Shown: one piece after another, positions 7,843-18,335 of the stretch
Layout of the letters: the number at the start of each line of letters is the position of its first letter
Numbering within the stretch: the first letter of the stretch is position 1
Translations under genes and position numbers: made by a program
Assembly: GCA_964650975.1 (NCBI GenBank)
Contig: CAZYWA010000001.1
Location: 15,998 to 79,997 of the forward strand
Source: CAZYWA01 sp964650975 [NCBI: uncultured bacterium]
GTDB lineage: Bacteria; JADJOY01
Direction: 5' to 3'
DNA: 64,000 nucleotides
Notes under the pieces: model-generated
Told to the model about the DNA's origin: nothing
What the model saw: the letters and a program-made list of their open reading frames with translations, nothing else
Databases searched by the model: none

Positions 7843-9192
7843 ATGTTCCGATCTCGTGGGGCGCGCTTTCTCCTGCTGGTCTCGCTGGGATTCGCGCTAT
7901 CGGCGGAGACTTGCGACCAGGTCCAGCCGTTCTCGCGTTCGTACCCGGACCTCATGCGCTGGTCCATCCCGACCAGCGACGGCTTCTTCCTCGCGGGCTG
8001 GACTCAGGAGACCTCTCCGTCGCGGCACCTGCTGCTGCGCCGCACCGATTTCAACGGGGCCGAGATCTGGACCCACGAGGTCACCGAGCTCGAGCCTCAG
8101 CCTTCGATCTTCGGCATTCGCCAGGCCTCGGACGGCGGGTTCCTGGTGTGGGGCTATTACCCGTCCCCGACCGCGAGCAACGAGGCGTTCGTCTTGAAAG
8201 TGGCATCCGACGGCCACGCCCTCTGGACCCGGACTTTCGGCGGTCCGGGCGTGGACTACGCCAACTATCTGGTGGAGACGCCGTCGGCGTACGTCGTCGC
8301 CGGCGCCACGAACTCATCGGGGGCGGGCGACTTCGACATCTGGGTCGTTCGTCTCGATCTTCAGGGGAACATCGTCGGCCAGAGCACGTTCGGAGGCACC
8401 GGGGACGACGAAGCGGAGGCCATGGACAGCACGCCCGATGGCGGCTTCATCGTGGCGGGGCAAAACCCGTCGGTCGGCAAGAGCGCCGGACACATCGAGG
8501 TCTTGCGCTTCGGGCCGAACGGCGCGCTCGCGTGGAAGGTCTTTCTGGGTACGCCCGGGAACTTCGCCGAAGCCGCGGCCGTCGCGAGCACGCCGGACGG
8601 CGGGTTCGCGGTCTCCGGCTCCGAGGACGTCTCGCAGCCTGAACCTCCGTTCTTCTCGACCTCCATCGGACATCTCTTCAAGCTGACCTCGACGGGTGCG
8701 GTGCAGTGGAGCGCGGATTCGACCGACAACGGGCGAACCGGTGGCGCGGGCATCGTGGTGGCCGCCGACGGAACGACCGTGCAGACCCGCTGGTCGCGAA
8801 ACCAGTATGGACTTGGCGCGTATGCGAGTCTCACGCGCTACTCGGCCACCGGGTCGGTCCTGGCTCACACCCTCTGGCAGGTGAGTCAGCCCCCGTGGGC
8901 GGGCGGCTACGGGCCTGACACGCTCGTTCCCACCGCGGACGGCGGCTTCGCCTTCGAATCGAGCCTCTTCGATGGCACCGTCTGGCATGCCAACACCGCC
9001 ACCAAGGTGAATTCATCGCTCGAGCAAGAATGGGAAATCGATTGGACCGGTGACCCCGGCGACGTCCGAGTCGGAGGCACGATCGACGGTTGGTTCGTGG
9101 TGTGCGGCGCCCCGCCCGCGCAATACGCGTCGAGCACCGCGTCGTGGCTCGTGAGACCCGCGACCACGGGCGAGGTGGTGCCGGCCTCCTGA
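7843..9192 (+). CDS. secreted propeller-like repeat protein
   Basis: 449 residues from the ATG at 7843. The signal sequence is ARFLLLVSLGFALSAETC; a Cys near the end of the hydrophobic stretch might indicate a lipoprotein, but the lipobox is weak. The rest contains at least seven recurrences of an x-D-G-G-F-x-V-x-G strand motif (SDGGFLVWG, PDGGFIVAG, PDGGFAVSG, ADGGFAFES) alternating with G-x-x-W tracts. This is the pattern of beta-propeller-type domains in proteins found in delocalised secreted families. No catalytic motif is seen, so the function is unknown. It is preceded by a candidate promoter and appears monocistronic. Confidence 0.75.
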   Translation: MFRSRGARFLLLVSLGFALSAETCDQVQPFSRSYPDLMRWSIPTSDGFFLAGWTQETSPSRHLLLRRTDFNGAEIWTHEVTELEPQPSIFGIRQASDGGFLVWGYYPSPTASNEAFVLKVASDGHALWTRTFGGPGVDYANYLVETPSAYVVAGATNSSGAGDFDIWVVRLDLQGNIVGQSTFGGTGDDEAEAMDSTPDGGFIVAGQNPSVGKSAGHIEVLRFGPNGALAWKVFLGTPGNFAEAAAVASTPDGGFAVSGSEDVSQPEPPFFSTSIGHLFKLTSTGAVQWSADSTDNGRTGGAGIVVAADGTTVQTRWSRNQYGLGAYASLTRYSATGSVLAHTLWQVSQPPWAGGYGPDTLVPTADGGFAFESSLFDGTVWHANTATKVNSSLEQEWEIDWTGDPGDVRVGGTIDGWFVVCGAPPAQYASSTASWLVRPATTGEVVPAS

Positions 9193-9224
9193 CGGCACGC
9201 CCGACGCGATAGCCTCGGATTCCG

Positions 9225-10337
9225 ATGAGGCCCAACGCGTCCACCGCGTCCGAGCGCCTGCTTCTCGGTCCCGGCCCGAGCAACGTCTCGGCGCGGGTGC
9301 GCGAGGCGCTGGCACGGCCGCTCTACGGGCATCTCGATCCGGCGTTTCTCGAGATCCTCGATCGGGTGCAGGCCCGCTTGCGCGTGGTGTTTCGCACCTC
9401 CAACGCGCTGACGCTGCCGATCTCGGGCACCGGCAGCGCGGGGATGGAAGCGTGCCTGGTCAACTTGCTCGAGCCCGGCGACGTCGCGGTGGTCGGCGTC
9501 AACGGCGCCTTCGGCGAGCGGATGTGCGCGATGATCGAGCGCATCGGAGCACGCGCCGAGCGTGTCGAGGCGCCGTGGGGCGAGGCGATCCCGCCAGCGC
9601 GACTGATCGAGGCCGTCGATCGCCACCGGCCGCGGGTCCTGGCGCTGGTCCACGCCGAGACGTCCACGGGAGTCGCGCAACCGGTCGCGGAAGCGGCCGC
9701 GGCGGCGCGCGAGCTCGGTGTGCTGACGGTGCTCGATTGCGTGACGTCGCTCGGCGGCATGGACGTGCGCGTCGACGAGTGGGGCATCGACGCCGCCTAC
9801 TCAGGGACGCAGAAGTGCCTTTCGTGCCCGCCCGGGTTCTCGCCGCTCACGTTCGGTCCGCGGGCGCTCGAACGCCTCGCGGCCCGGACGCGGCCGGTGC
9901 AGAGCTGGTATCTCGATCTCAGCCTGATCGGCCGCTACTTCGGGCGCGATCGCGTGTACCACCACACCGCGCCGATCTCGATGGTGTTCGCCCTCGACGC
10001 GGCGCTCGGCGAGGTGCTGGACGAAGGTCTCGAAGCGCGCTTCGCGCGCCATCGCGAGGCACACCTGGCCCTGGTCGAGTCGCTCGAGAGGCTCGGCTTT
10101 CGATTCGTCGTCAGCCCTTCCCAGCGACTGCCGATGCTCAACGCGGTCGGGCTGCCGGCCGCCCATGCCGCGAACGAGAAGAGCCTGCGGGCCGCGTTGC
10201 TCGCACGGTTCGGAGTCGAGGTCGGCGGAGGCCTGGGGCCGCTCGCCGGCTCGATCTGGCGGATCGGTCTGATGGGGACGAACGCGAGCGTCGCCGCTGT
10301 GGCACGGCTGGCCGAGGCCCTGGCTCACTTGCTGTGA
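9225..10337 (+). CDS. alanine/serine--glyoxylate aminotransferase family (class V PLP)
   Basis: 370 residues. Class V aminotransferase close to serine-glyoxylate/alanine-glyoxylate aminotransferases: it opens with LLLGPGPSNVSARVREAL (GPGP substrate loop), has the cofactor segment ISGTGSAGMEAC, HAETSTGVAQP, DCVTSLGG, and the PLP lysine in YSGTQKCLSCPPG (Lys197). YHHTAPISMVFAL and GLMGTNAS are also typical. The reaction would convert glyoxylate and an amino acid to glycine and an oxoacid. In serine-cycle organisms this step pairs with malyl-CoA lyase; a malyl-CoA lyase cluster lies 11 kb away. Amino-donor preference cannot be read from sequence. It is followed by a terminator-like hairpin. Confidence 0.88.
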   Translation: MRPNASTASERLLLGPGPSNVSARVREALARPLYGHLDPAFLEILDRVQARLRVVFRTSNALTLPISGTGSAGMEACLVNLLEPGDVAVVGVNGAFGERMCAMIERIGARAERVEAPWGEAIPPARLIEAVDRHRPRVLALVHAETSTGVAQPVAEAAAAARELGVLTVLDCVTSLGGMDVRVDEWGIDAAYSGTQKCLSCPPGFSPLTFGPRALERLAARTRPVQSWYLDLSLIGRYFGRDRVYHHTAPISMVFALDAALGEVLDEGLEARFARHREAHLALVESLERLGFRFVVSPSQRLPMLNAVGLPAAHAANEKSLRAALLARFGVEVGGGLGPLAGSIWRIGLMGTNASVAAVARLAEALAHLL

Positions 10338-10636
10338 CTTTGGTGCTCGGGTGCCATTGCCCTTTCGGGCACCTTCGGATTCATGACGGTTCCTTGCGAC
10401 CGTGAGTCCCAGTCGGTACACTGCGCGGTGCGTTGTGAAGACTCGAAATCGTGTCTTCACGCGGGGTTGTCCAGACGAATCCTTTTGGATTGAGGCCGCG
10501 GCGCGGGACCTGCAAGAGGCCCTGCGTTGGGCGTCGAATCCACCGCCGATCGCTCGCGGTGCCTCGGGACCAACCGAGGCCGAATCCCGGGGGTACGCCA
10601 TGACCGGCGGGCCGGGAAAAACGAGGTCGAAAGAAC
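10338..10636 (+). other. 299-bp leader region before korA with several inverted repeats
   Basis: No gene seen. It contains a terminator-like stem (GGTGCC at 10350-10355 with GGCACC at 10368-10373), a perfect 8-bp inverted repeat GTGAAGAC/GTCTTCAC with a 10-nt loop (10435-10460), and AATCC/GGATT with a TTTT loop (10478-10491). The last two could be an operator or leader structure for korAB. No known riboswitch core was recognised. Confidence 0.5.
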
Positions 10637-12591
<1,955 letters not shown>

Positions 12592-12595
<4 letters not shown>

Positions 12596-13629
12596 ACGCC
12601 CTACCAACAGCAGCACAGTCAGCATCACAGCTCACCGCGAAGGACTGGGCGAGCGATCAAGACACGCGCTGGTGCCCCGGCTGCGGGGACTACGCGATTC
12701 TCGCGCAGGTGAAGAAGGTCATGCCGACGCTCGGCGTGACCCGCGAGAAGACGGTGTTCGTGTCGGGGATCGGCTGCTCGAGCCGGTTCCCGTACTACAT
12801 GAACACCTACGGCTTCCACACCATCCACGGCCGCGCGCCGGCGATCGCCACCGGCCTCAAGGCGGCGCGCCCGGATCTCACGGTGTGGATCGTGACGGGC
12901 GACGGCGACGCGCTCTCGATCGGCGGCAACCACCTGATCCACACCCTGCGCCGGAACGTCGACGTCAAGATCCTGCTCTTCAACAACCGCATCTACGGTC
13001 TGACCAAGGGGCAGGTTTCGCCCACCTCCGAGTTCGGCAAGAAGACCAAGTCGACACCCTGGGGAAACATCGACGAGCCGTTGCATCCGATCGCGCTGGC
13101 GCTAGGCGCCGAGGCCACGTTCGTGGCGCGCACCGTCGACGTGCACACCAAGCACCTCGAGGAAGTCATCCGGCGAGCCGCGGCCCACCGGGGCTCGGCG
13201 TTCGTCGAGATCTACCAGAACTGCAACATTTTCAACGACGAAGCGTTCGCCTACGCGACCGACAAGGAAACCAGGGACGACAGCGTGCTGTCGCTCGAGC
13301 ATGGCAAGCCGCTCGTCTACGGCAAGGACCGGGACAAGGGACTGCGCTTCAAGGACGGCCAGCTCGAGGTCGTGAAGCTCGGCGACGGTGTCAGCGAGAG
13401 CGATCTCGTGGTCCACGACGAGAAGCAGGCGAGTGGTGTGCTCGCGTACATGATGAGCCGCCTCGAGCACCCGCTCTTCCCGGAGCCGATGGGTGTGTTC
13501 CGCGCGATCGAGCGCCCGATCTACGGCGACCTGATCCGCGGCCAGGTTCAGGAAGCGAAGGCCAAGCGCGGCGAGGGCGACCTCCGCGGGTTGCTCAACG
13601 GCGGCGCCACCTGGACCGTGACGGAGTAG
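12592..13629 (+). CDS. korB: 2-oxoacid:ferredoxin oxidoreductase, beta (TPP-binding) subunit
   Basis: 345 residues. Beta-subunit motifs are complete: TRWCPGCGDYAIL and SGIGCSSRFPYY (Cys residues for a 4Fe-4S cluster), HGRAPAIATGLK, the TPP/Mg motif GDGDALSIGGNH, and NNRIYGLTKGQVSPTSEFG. A conserved Cys follows in YQNCNIFNDEAF. It carries thiamine diphosphate and passes electrons through its cluster to ferredoxin. It starts inside the last codons of korA. It is followed by convergent hairpins and the minus-strand CPBP gene. Confidence 0.94.
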
Positions 13630-13640
13630 CCCGCTTCGCC

Positions 13641-13716
13641 GGAGCGCTGCGGCTCCTCGCGGCCCCAGCCTGACATCGCCTTCGATTGGCCTCGAGGGCC
13701 GCGCTTCCGCGCGGCC
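13641..13716. terminator. two hairpins in the convergent korB/CPBP gap
   Basis: GGAGC/GCTGCG/GCTCC at 13641-13656 and a perfect 8-bp stem GGCCGCGC/TTCC/GCGCGGCC at 13697-13716, between two genes that converge. There is no T-run, so classical intrinsic termination is uncertain. Confidence 0.35.
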
Positions 13717-13722
13717 GCGGCG

Positions 13723-14400
13723 TCACATCGCCGGTGACGCCGACACGGACGTCGAGGTCGAGGCCGGCGTCGGCGCGGCGAAGCGCCCGGCGTGGTCGAT
13801 CCAACCACGTCGCAAGGCCTCGCCGAGCGCCAGTCCGGTGGTGAGATCGACGGCGAAGTGCGCGGCGATGCCCGGCCACAGGCTGCCCGAGAGCTGCACC
13901 ACCAGCCCGAACGCGAGCCCCGCCGTGACGGCGATCCCGACGTGCGCCCGGCAGGTCCAGTGCACCAGCCCGAACAGCACCGCCTGGATCACGACCCCCA
14001 CCACCGGCTGGATCGCGCCCCGGAACAGCACTTCCTCGCCCAATCCGGCGCACACGGCGATGGTCACGTAATCGAGCGGCCGGAAGCTCTCCCAGTCCGC
14101 GAGTGGCACCACGCGCTCGGCAATGGTGCCGAAAGGCGGTGAGCGCCGGATCAGCACCGCGATCCCCACGCCCGCCGCGGCACCCAGCACCAGCGCCGCG
14201 GCCGTTTCCGCCGCGACCAGCCATCCCCAGTGGAAAGCCCGGCGCAGATCGGCGCTCTGGCTGATCTCGTCCATCGACCACGCCGCCAGGAGCTGCACGA
14301 TCGTGAACCCGATCGCGAGCCTGAGCAGCTGTGGCCGCGAAAGCTGCCCGCGAACGGTCCGGGCCGACCGAGACTTGCTGAAAAGGGTATCGGTGGCCAT
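13723..14400 (-). CDS. CPBP family intramembrane glutamic endopeptidase
   Basis: 225 residues with about six hydrophobic segments. The CPBP (Abi) motifs are present: GLGEEVLFRGAIQP (motif 1, EExxxR), FGLVHWTCR (motif 2 His) and GIAAHFAVDLTTG (motif 4 His). The family includes CAAX-prenyl-protease relatives and bacterial immunity proteins; bacterial members are membrane proteases of mostly unknown substrate. The ATG at 14400 is chosen because homologous sequence starts with the MATDTLFSKSRS leader; a frame running to 14799 is antisense to the lipoprotein gene. It is convergent with korAB. Confidence 0.85.
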   Translation of the reverse strand: MATDTLFSKSRSARTVRGQLSRPQLLRLAIGFTIVQLLAAWSMDEISQSADLRRAFHWGWLVAAETAAALVLGAAAGVGIAVLIRRSPPFGTIAERVVPLADWESFRPLDYVTIAVCAGLGEEVLFRGAIQPVVGVVIQAVLFGLVHWTCRAHVGIAVTAGLAFGLVVQLSGSLWPGIAAHFAVDLTTGLALGEALRRGWIDHAGRFAAPTPASTSTSVSASPAM

Positions 14401-14456
14401 AGCCTCACCATCTAGAATGCCGTGGTCGACCCGTTCCTGGCGAGTCCGCGAAACCG

Positions 14457-16337
14457 ATGACGACGAGGGCGTCACCCGAGGTAGGGAGGGACCGGCTCCC
14501 GCCGGTCCGCGCGTGCGCGAGCTCGTCGGCGGCGCGGGAGGAGCGCCGAAGGCCCGGGCGCCCTCCCTCGCGACGACTCCGGGGGCTCGCTCCGTGGCTG
14601 GTGTGGGTGCTTCCGCTCGTCGCCGCCGCCTGCTCGCAGGGAGGCGGTCCGAAGCCCCTGTGCACCGCCGGAGCGCGACGTTGCAGCGCCGACGCCCTCT
14701 CGATCGAGGAGTGTGTCGCGGGTGCCTGGCAGCCGGCCGACGCGTGCATGACCGACCAGGGTCAGCTGTGTGAAGCCTCGGCGGCCGCGGGCGATCCATC
14801 GAATACGGCCGTGTCGTGCGTCGATTCCTGGCGCTACGGATCGCCCTCGTTCGACGCTTGCACCGACGACCCGCACGCCACCACCACGTCGCTTGCCGAC
14901 AAGGCCGCGCGCCTCGATCGGCTGGGCGAGGTGCTGCACGTCCACCCGGGAGACGACCGGGTCCACGACGTCACGGTGCGCGCCGGCCTGACCGACGCCA
15001 CCGCCACCGAGACGGACGTGATCGACTGGCACCCGCAGGAAAACGACGGCCTCTGGACCGGCCTCTACATCGCCTCGCAGGCGTTCCGCTACGCCGTCAC
15101 CCGCGAGCCGGGCGTCCTCGACCACCTCCGGGTGCTGATGGACGGCTTCGAGCGCGGCATGAAGATCACCGGCGACCCCGGCGTCTTCACCCGCGAGTAC
15201 ATCACGCCAGGGCTCACCGGGATGGCGTGCCCCACCGATCCGTCGGCCTACATCCCCGACGTCGAGAAGGACGACAACAAGTGGGTGAAGATCGACACCG
15301 ACGGCACGGTGCTGGTCTACGACCCCACCGCGGCCGCGTTCACCCGCACCAGCCACAAGGTTCCCGCCGAGTACGCGGGCTATTGCTGGCTCGACAACGT
15401 CTCCAAGGACGAATACGCGGGCCACATGATGGGGCTCGGCACGCTCCTCAAGCTGGTCGACGATCCGGGGATCCACGCGCGCGCCGAGGCGCTCGCCGAG
15501 CAGGTGGCCGACCACCTGATGCGGAACCGCATGGTGTTCATCGACTGGGACGGCCGCATCACCGAGCACGGCCGGCTCTGGCCCACCGCGATCGACGACT
15601 TTCCCGACTTCAACGCGATCTTGGGGCTAAACCACGTCAAGATCGGCGCGGTCGCTTCGGGTCGCGCCGACCTCCGGCAGTTCTACGACGACTGTCTGCT
15701 GCAGAAGAGCGGCCCCACCAACTGCATCCAGCGCTTCCCGAGCGTCGAGAAGCCCTACACCTACTGGCTGAACGCCACCGGCCTCTACGTCGGTCACGAC
15801 GCCTGCATGTCGAACTGGAACAACTTGGGGATGGAGTTCAGCGCGATCCTGACCCTCGTCTGGTACGAGCAAGACCCGTCCACGCGCGCCGAGCTCCAGA
15901 GCTTCCTCGAGAACAAGATGTACCGGAACCACGACAACATTCGTGAGATGGCTCGCCAAGGGAACGCCGCCTGGTCGTTCGTCGAGGCGGCCATGAAGAG
16001 CGAAGGACCGGGCTCGACCGGCCCCGACTACGACGCCGTCCACACGGGCGTCTGCGCATTGCGCGAGTTCCCCGAATCGAAGGCGCGGCCCGAGCTTCAC
16101 GTGGGCGAGGACCTCTTCCCCACGGACCTTTCCTGCGAGAGCCGCTTCGACGGTGTGTTCCTCACTCACGACGCGGTGCCGGTCTGGGAGCGCTGCCCGC
16201 GGAACTTCACCTGGTGGGCGATCCCTTACGAGCACCAGGACTGCACCGCCGACCCCACCGAGATCGCCCAGCCCGCCGACTACCTGCTCGCCTACTGGAT
16301 GGGCCGCTACTTCGGCTTCATCGACCCGAGCTGGTGA
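14457..16337 (+). CDS. large lipoprotein of unknown function
   Basis: 626 residues. A hydrophobic segment LAPWLVWVLPLVAAAC at about residues 44-59 ends in a lipobox (VAAAC|S). The first 40 residues are basic and low-complexity and partly encoded by a REP-like hairpin, so the N-terminus may be an artefact, but no better ATG, GTG or TTG keeps the signal peptide. A short Cys-rich stretch follows (CTAGARRCSADALSIEECVAG and ACMTDQGQLC). The main part is mostly helical with DGLWTGLYIASQAFRYAVT and DEYAGHMMGLGTLLKLV, suggesting an alpha/alpha-toroid fold like glycosidases, but no catalytic motif could be assigned. It is divergent from the CPBP gene with a 56-bp gap. Confidence 0.75.
   Translation: MTTRASPEVGRDRLPPVRACASSSAAREERRRPGRPPSRRLRGLAPWLVWVLPLVAAACSQGGGPKPLCTAGARRCSADALSIEECVAGAWQPADACMTDQGQLCEASAAAGDPSNTAVSCVDSWRYGSPSFDACTDDPHATTTSLADKAARLDRLGEVLHVHPGDDRVHDVTVRAGLTDATATETDVIDWHPQENDGLWTGLYIASQAFRYAVTREPGVLDHLRVLMDGFERGMKITGDPGVFTREYITPGLTGMACPTDPSAYIPDVEKDDNKWVKIDTDGTVLVYDPTAAAFTRTSHKVPAEYAGYCWLDNVSKDEYAGHMMGLGTLLKLVDDPGIHARAEALAEQVADHLMRNRMVFIDWDGRITEHGRLWPTAIDDFPDFNAILGLNHVKIGAVASGRADLRQFYDDCLLQKSGPTNCIQRFPSVEKPYTYWLNATGLYVGHDACMSNWNNLGMEFSAILTLVWYEQDPSTRAELQSFLENKMYRNHDNIREMARQGNAAWSFVEAAMKSEGPGSTGPDYDAVHTGVCALREFPESKARPELHVGEDLFPTDLSCESRFDGVFLTHDAVPVWERCPRNFTWWAIPYEHQDCTADPTEIAQPADYLLAYWMGRYFGFIDPSW
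14485..14508 (+). repeat. REP-like hairpin inside the start of the lipoprotein gene
   Basis: GGAG head, stem GGACCGG, loop CTCCCG, arm CCGGTCC. It lies in codons 10-18 of the reading frame at 14457. The CTCCCG loop matches the copy at 1242 while the stem differs on both arms. Confidence 0.75.
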
Positions 16338-16443
16338 AGCGCGCTTTGTCCGCCGCTCGCCGGGGACCGGCGGGCTCCGATGGAGCGCGCCAGCCTCCGG
16401 CGTGCCGCGACCGGTCGCGCTCGACCACCGGTTTGCGCCTTCA

Positions 16444-16471
16444 TAGAGTCTCGCTCTAGAGTCAGGCTCTA
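16444..16471. promoter_or_regulatory. tandem palindromic operator abutting the tetR start codon
   Basis: Two overlapping inverted repeats: TAGAG, 5 bp, CTCTA (16444-16458) and TAGAG, 5 bp, CTCTA (16457-16471), sharing the palindrome CTCTAGAG. The GTG start follows directly at 16472. This is the layout expected for autoregulation by the TetR protein encoded there. Confidence 0.6.
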
Positions 16472-17113
16472 GTGTTCGCCACCACCCGATCCCGCATCGT
16501 CGCCGAGGCCGCGCGCCAGCTCACCCAGGTCGGCTACGCGGCCTTCACCGTCGCGGCAGTGCGCGACGCGCTCGGGCTCTCGAGCGGCAGCATGTTCCAC
16601 GCCTTCCCGTCGAAGCCGGCCCTCGCCGCCGCGGTCTACGTCGAGGGCATGGCCGCCTACCAGGGCGCCGCCACCGCGGCGATCGGCGCGGCGCGCGAGC
16701 CCGAGGCGGCGATCGGTGCCTGGATCGCGACCCACCTCGCCTGGATCGAGGATCACCGCGACCTCGCCCGGTATCTCTTCTCGACCCTTCCCGACGAGGT
16801 GATGGCGGAAGCCGCGGCGCCGCTCGCGGTCCACAACGGCGCCTTCTACGCCGCTCTCGACGCGCTCTTCGTCCGCGCCGCCGGCGCGGGTCTCGTGGTG
16901 CCGCTCCCGCGTCCGGTCGCGCAGGCGATCTGCATCGGACCGGCTCAGGAGTACGGCCGCCAGTGGACGCGGGGCAGCGTCTCGATCCCTCCCCGCGCGC
17001 TCGCTCGCACCCTGGAGCGGGCAGCCCTCGCCGGCCTCGCCGCGACTCTCACCGCCCGCAAGCCCCACAGCTCTCGACCCCGATCCCGATCCCCGAAGGA
17101 GGCCCGCTCATGA
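16472..17113 (+). CDS. TetR/AcrR family transcriptional regulator
   Basis: 213 residues. The N-terminal 50 residues form a TetR helix-turn-helix: TRSRIVAEAARQLTQVGYAAFTV, then VRDALGLSSGSMFHAFPSKPAL. The C-terminal ligand domain is helical and Ala-rich. The GTG at 16472 directly follows a tandem operator-like palindrome, leaving no room for an upstream ribosome-binding site, so translation may be leaderless or start slightly downstream. It overlaps the next gene by 4 bp (ATGA), so it is co-translated with a crotonase-family enzyme and likely controls that pair. Confidence 0.88.
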   Translation: MFATTRSRIVAEAARQLTQVGYAAFTVAAVRDALGLSSGSMFHAFPSKPALAAAVYVEGMAAYQGAATAAIGAAREPEAAIGAWIATHLAWIEDHRDLARYLFSTLPDEVMAEAAAPLAVHNGAFYAALDALFVRAAGAGLVVPLPRPVAQAICIGPAQEYGRQWTRGSVSIPPRALARTLERAALAGLAATLTARKPHSSRPRSRSPKEARS

Positions 17114-17805
17114 CCACGCCAGCGCTCGTCACGTACTCGCTCGCCGACGGCATCGCCACCCTCGCGATGGACGACGGCAAGGCCAACCTCATGACCGACG
17201 CGATGCTCGGCGAGCTGCGCGCGGCGTTCGACCGGGCGGAAACCGACGGCGCCGTGGTGCTGCTCACCGGACGCGAGCGCACCTTCTCGGGCGGCTTCGA
17301 CCGCAACATGTTCGCCCGCTCGCGCGACGAGATCCTGCGCACGCTGCGCGCCGGCGCCGAGCTGGTGGAGCGGATCTTCGGCTTCCCACGGCCGGTCGTG
17401 GTGGCGTGCAACGGGCACTGCGTGGCACAGGGCGCCTTCGTGATGCTCGCCGCCGACGTGCGGATCGGCGCGGCCGGCCCGTTCAAGATCGGCCTCAACG
17501 AGGTGGCGATCGGCCTCACGATCCCCATCTACGGCGTCGAGATCTCGCGCGCCCGGCTTTCGACGCCGTGGTTCCATCACGCGACCTTGACCGGCACGCT
17601 CTATCCGCCGGAGCAGGCGCTGGTGGCCGGTTTCCTCGACCGCCTCGTCGATCCCGCGGAGGTGCTCGACGTGGCCGCCCAAGAAGCCCGCCGCCTCACC
17701 ACGATCGATCGCAGCGCCCACGCCGGCACCAAGGAGCGGGTGCGCCGCCCGGCGCTCGACGCCATCCGGGCCGGCATCGATCGCGAGCTTCGCCTGGACG
17801 GATGA
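17110..17805 (+). CDS. crotonase / enoyl-CoA hydratase family protein
   Basis: 231 residues, slightly shorter than typical 260-residue hydratases. Crotonase landmarks are MDDGKANLMTDAML, ERTFSGGFDRNMF (oxyanion-hole strand), PVVVACNGHCVAQGAFVML (second oxyanion-hole Gly) and FKIGLNEVAIGLTIPIYG. The acid/base Glu pair of classical hydratases is only partly evident, so hydratase, isomerase or hydrolase activity cannot be told apart. GAAGGAGG at 17096-17103 drives the ATG at 17110, which overlaps the tetR stop. The last codons lie inside a 19-bp perfect inverted repeat. Confidence 0.85.
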   Translation: MTTPALVTYSLADGIATLAMDDGKANLMTDAMLGELRAAFDRAETDGAVVLLTGRERTFSGGFDRNMFARSRDEILRTLRAGAELVERIFGFPRPVVVACNGHCVAQGAFVMLAADVRIGAAGPFKIGLNEVAIGLTIPIYGVEISRARLSTPWFHHATLTGTLYPPEQALVAGFLDRLVDPAEVLDVAAQEARRLTTIDRSAHAGTKERVRRPALDAIRAGIDRELRLDG

Positions 17806-17829
17806 AGCGCCCGTCCAGGCGAAGCTCGC
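17783..17829. terminator. perfect 19-bp inverted repeat spanning the crotonase stop codon
   Basis: GCGAGCTTCGCCTGGACGG at 17783-17801 is perfectly repeated in inverse at 17811-17829 with a 9-nt loop that contains the TGA stop. It lies between convergent genes and has no T-run, so it may be a bidirectional terminator or an mRNA 3'-end stabiliser. Confidence 0.6.
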
Positions 17830-17839
17830 CGGCTTTCGG

Positions 17840-18226
17840 CTACTTCGTCGCGGCGGCGGCAGCGGCGGGAGTCTTGAGCTCGACCAGCACCAGCTCGAAC
17901 GGGGCGTCTCCCAGGTTCTCCGGCAAGTGCGGACCGGCGTCCTCCCACATGATCTGGCCGGCCTTCACCGACGCTTCCTTCTTGGTGCCGTCGGGCATCG
18001 TGAACTGCACGTGCCCGTCGGTCAGGAACGTCGCGACGGAGTTGGGGTGCGAGTGCATCACGGACTTCTCGTGGGGACCGTAGTTGATTCGCAGCACGCG
18101 TACCTGATCGTTCTCGAACTCGACCTTGTAGTGTTTGGGATCGACCTTCGCCGCATCCTGCGCTCGAGCCGAGCTCACGCACGCCATCAGCACCAGGGCC
18201 GGCACCAGAAACCAAGCTCGTCGCAT
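17840..18226 (-). CDS. secreted cupin-domain protein
   Basis: 128 residues from the ATG at 18226, with AAGGAGAG just upstream. The signal peptide is MRRAWFLVPALVLMACVSSARA, cleaved before QDAAK. The mature part is a single small cupin: VRVLRINYGPHEKSVMHSHPNSVATFL gives the metal-binding His pair of motif 1, and GQIMWEDAGPHLPENLGD the motif 2 region. Similar small periplasmic cupins are annotated only as cupin-domain proteins, and a metal-binding or lyase role is possible. It is convergent with the crotonase gene. Confidence 0.82.
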   Translation of the reverse strand: MRRAWFLVPALVLMACVSSARAQDAAKVDPKHYKVEFENDQVRVLRINYGPHEKSVMHSHPNSVATFLTDGHVQFTMPDGTKKEASVKAGQIMWEDAGPHLPENLGDAPFELVLVELKTPAAAAAATK

Positions 18227-18335
18227 GTCCGCTCTCCTTTCGGGTTGGGTGGTGACCGAAGCAACATCCAGCGGCGGAATTCTCACCACGGGAAGCCCCA
18301 CACACGCAAGCCGAATCGACCGCGGCGGTACCGTT

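Noticed and set aside
10350-10373. Classical intrinsic terminator after the aminotransferase gene
   Set aside because: The stem is present but no T-run follows, so it is mentioned only as terminator-like within the leader entry.
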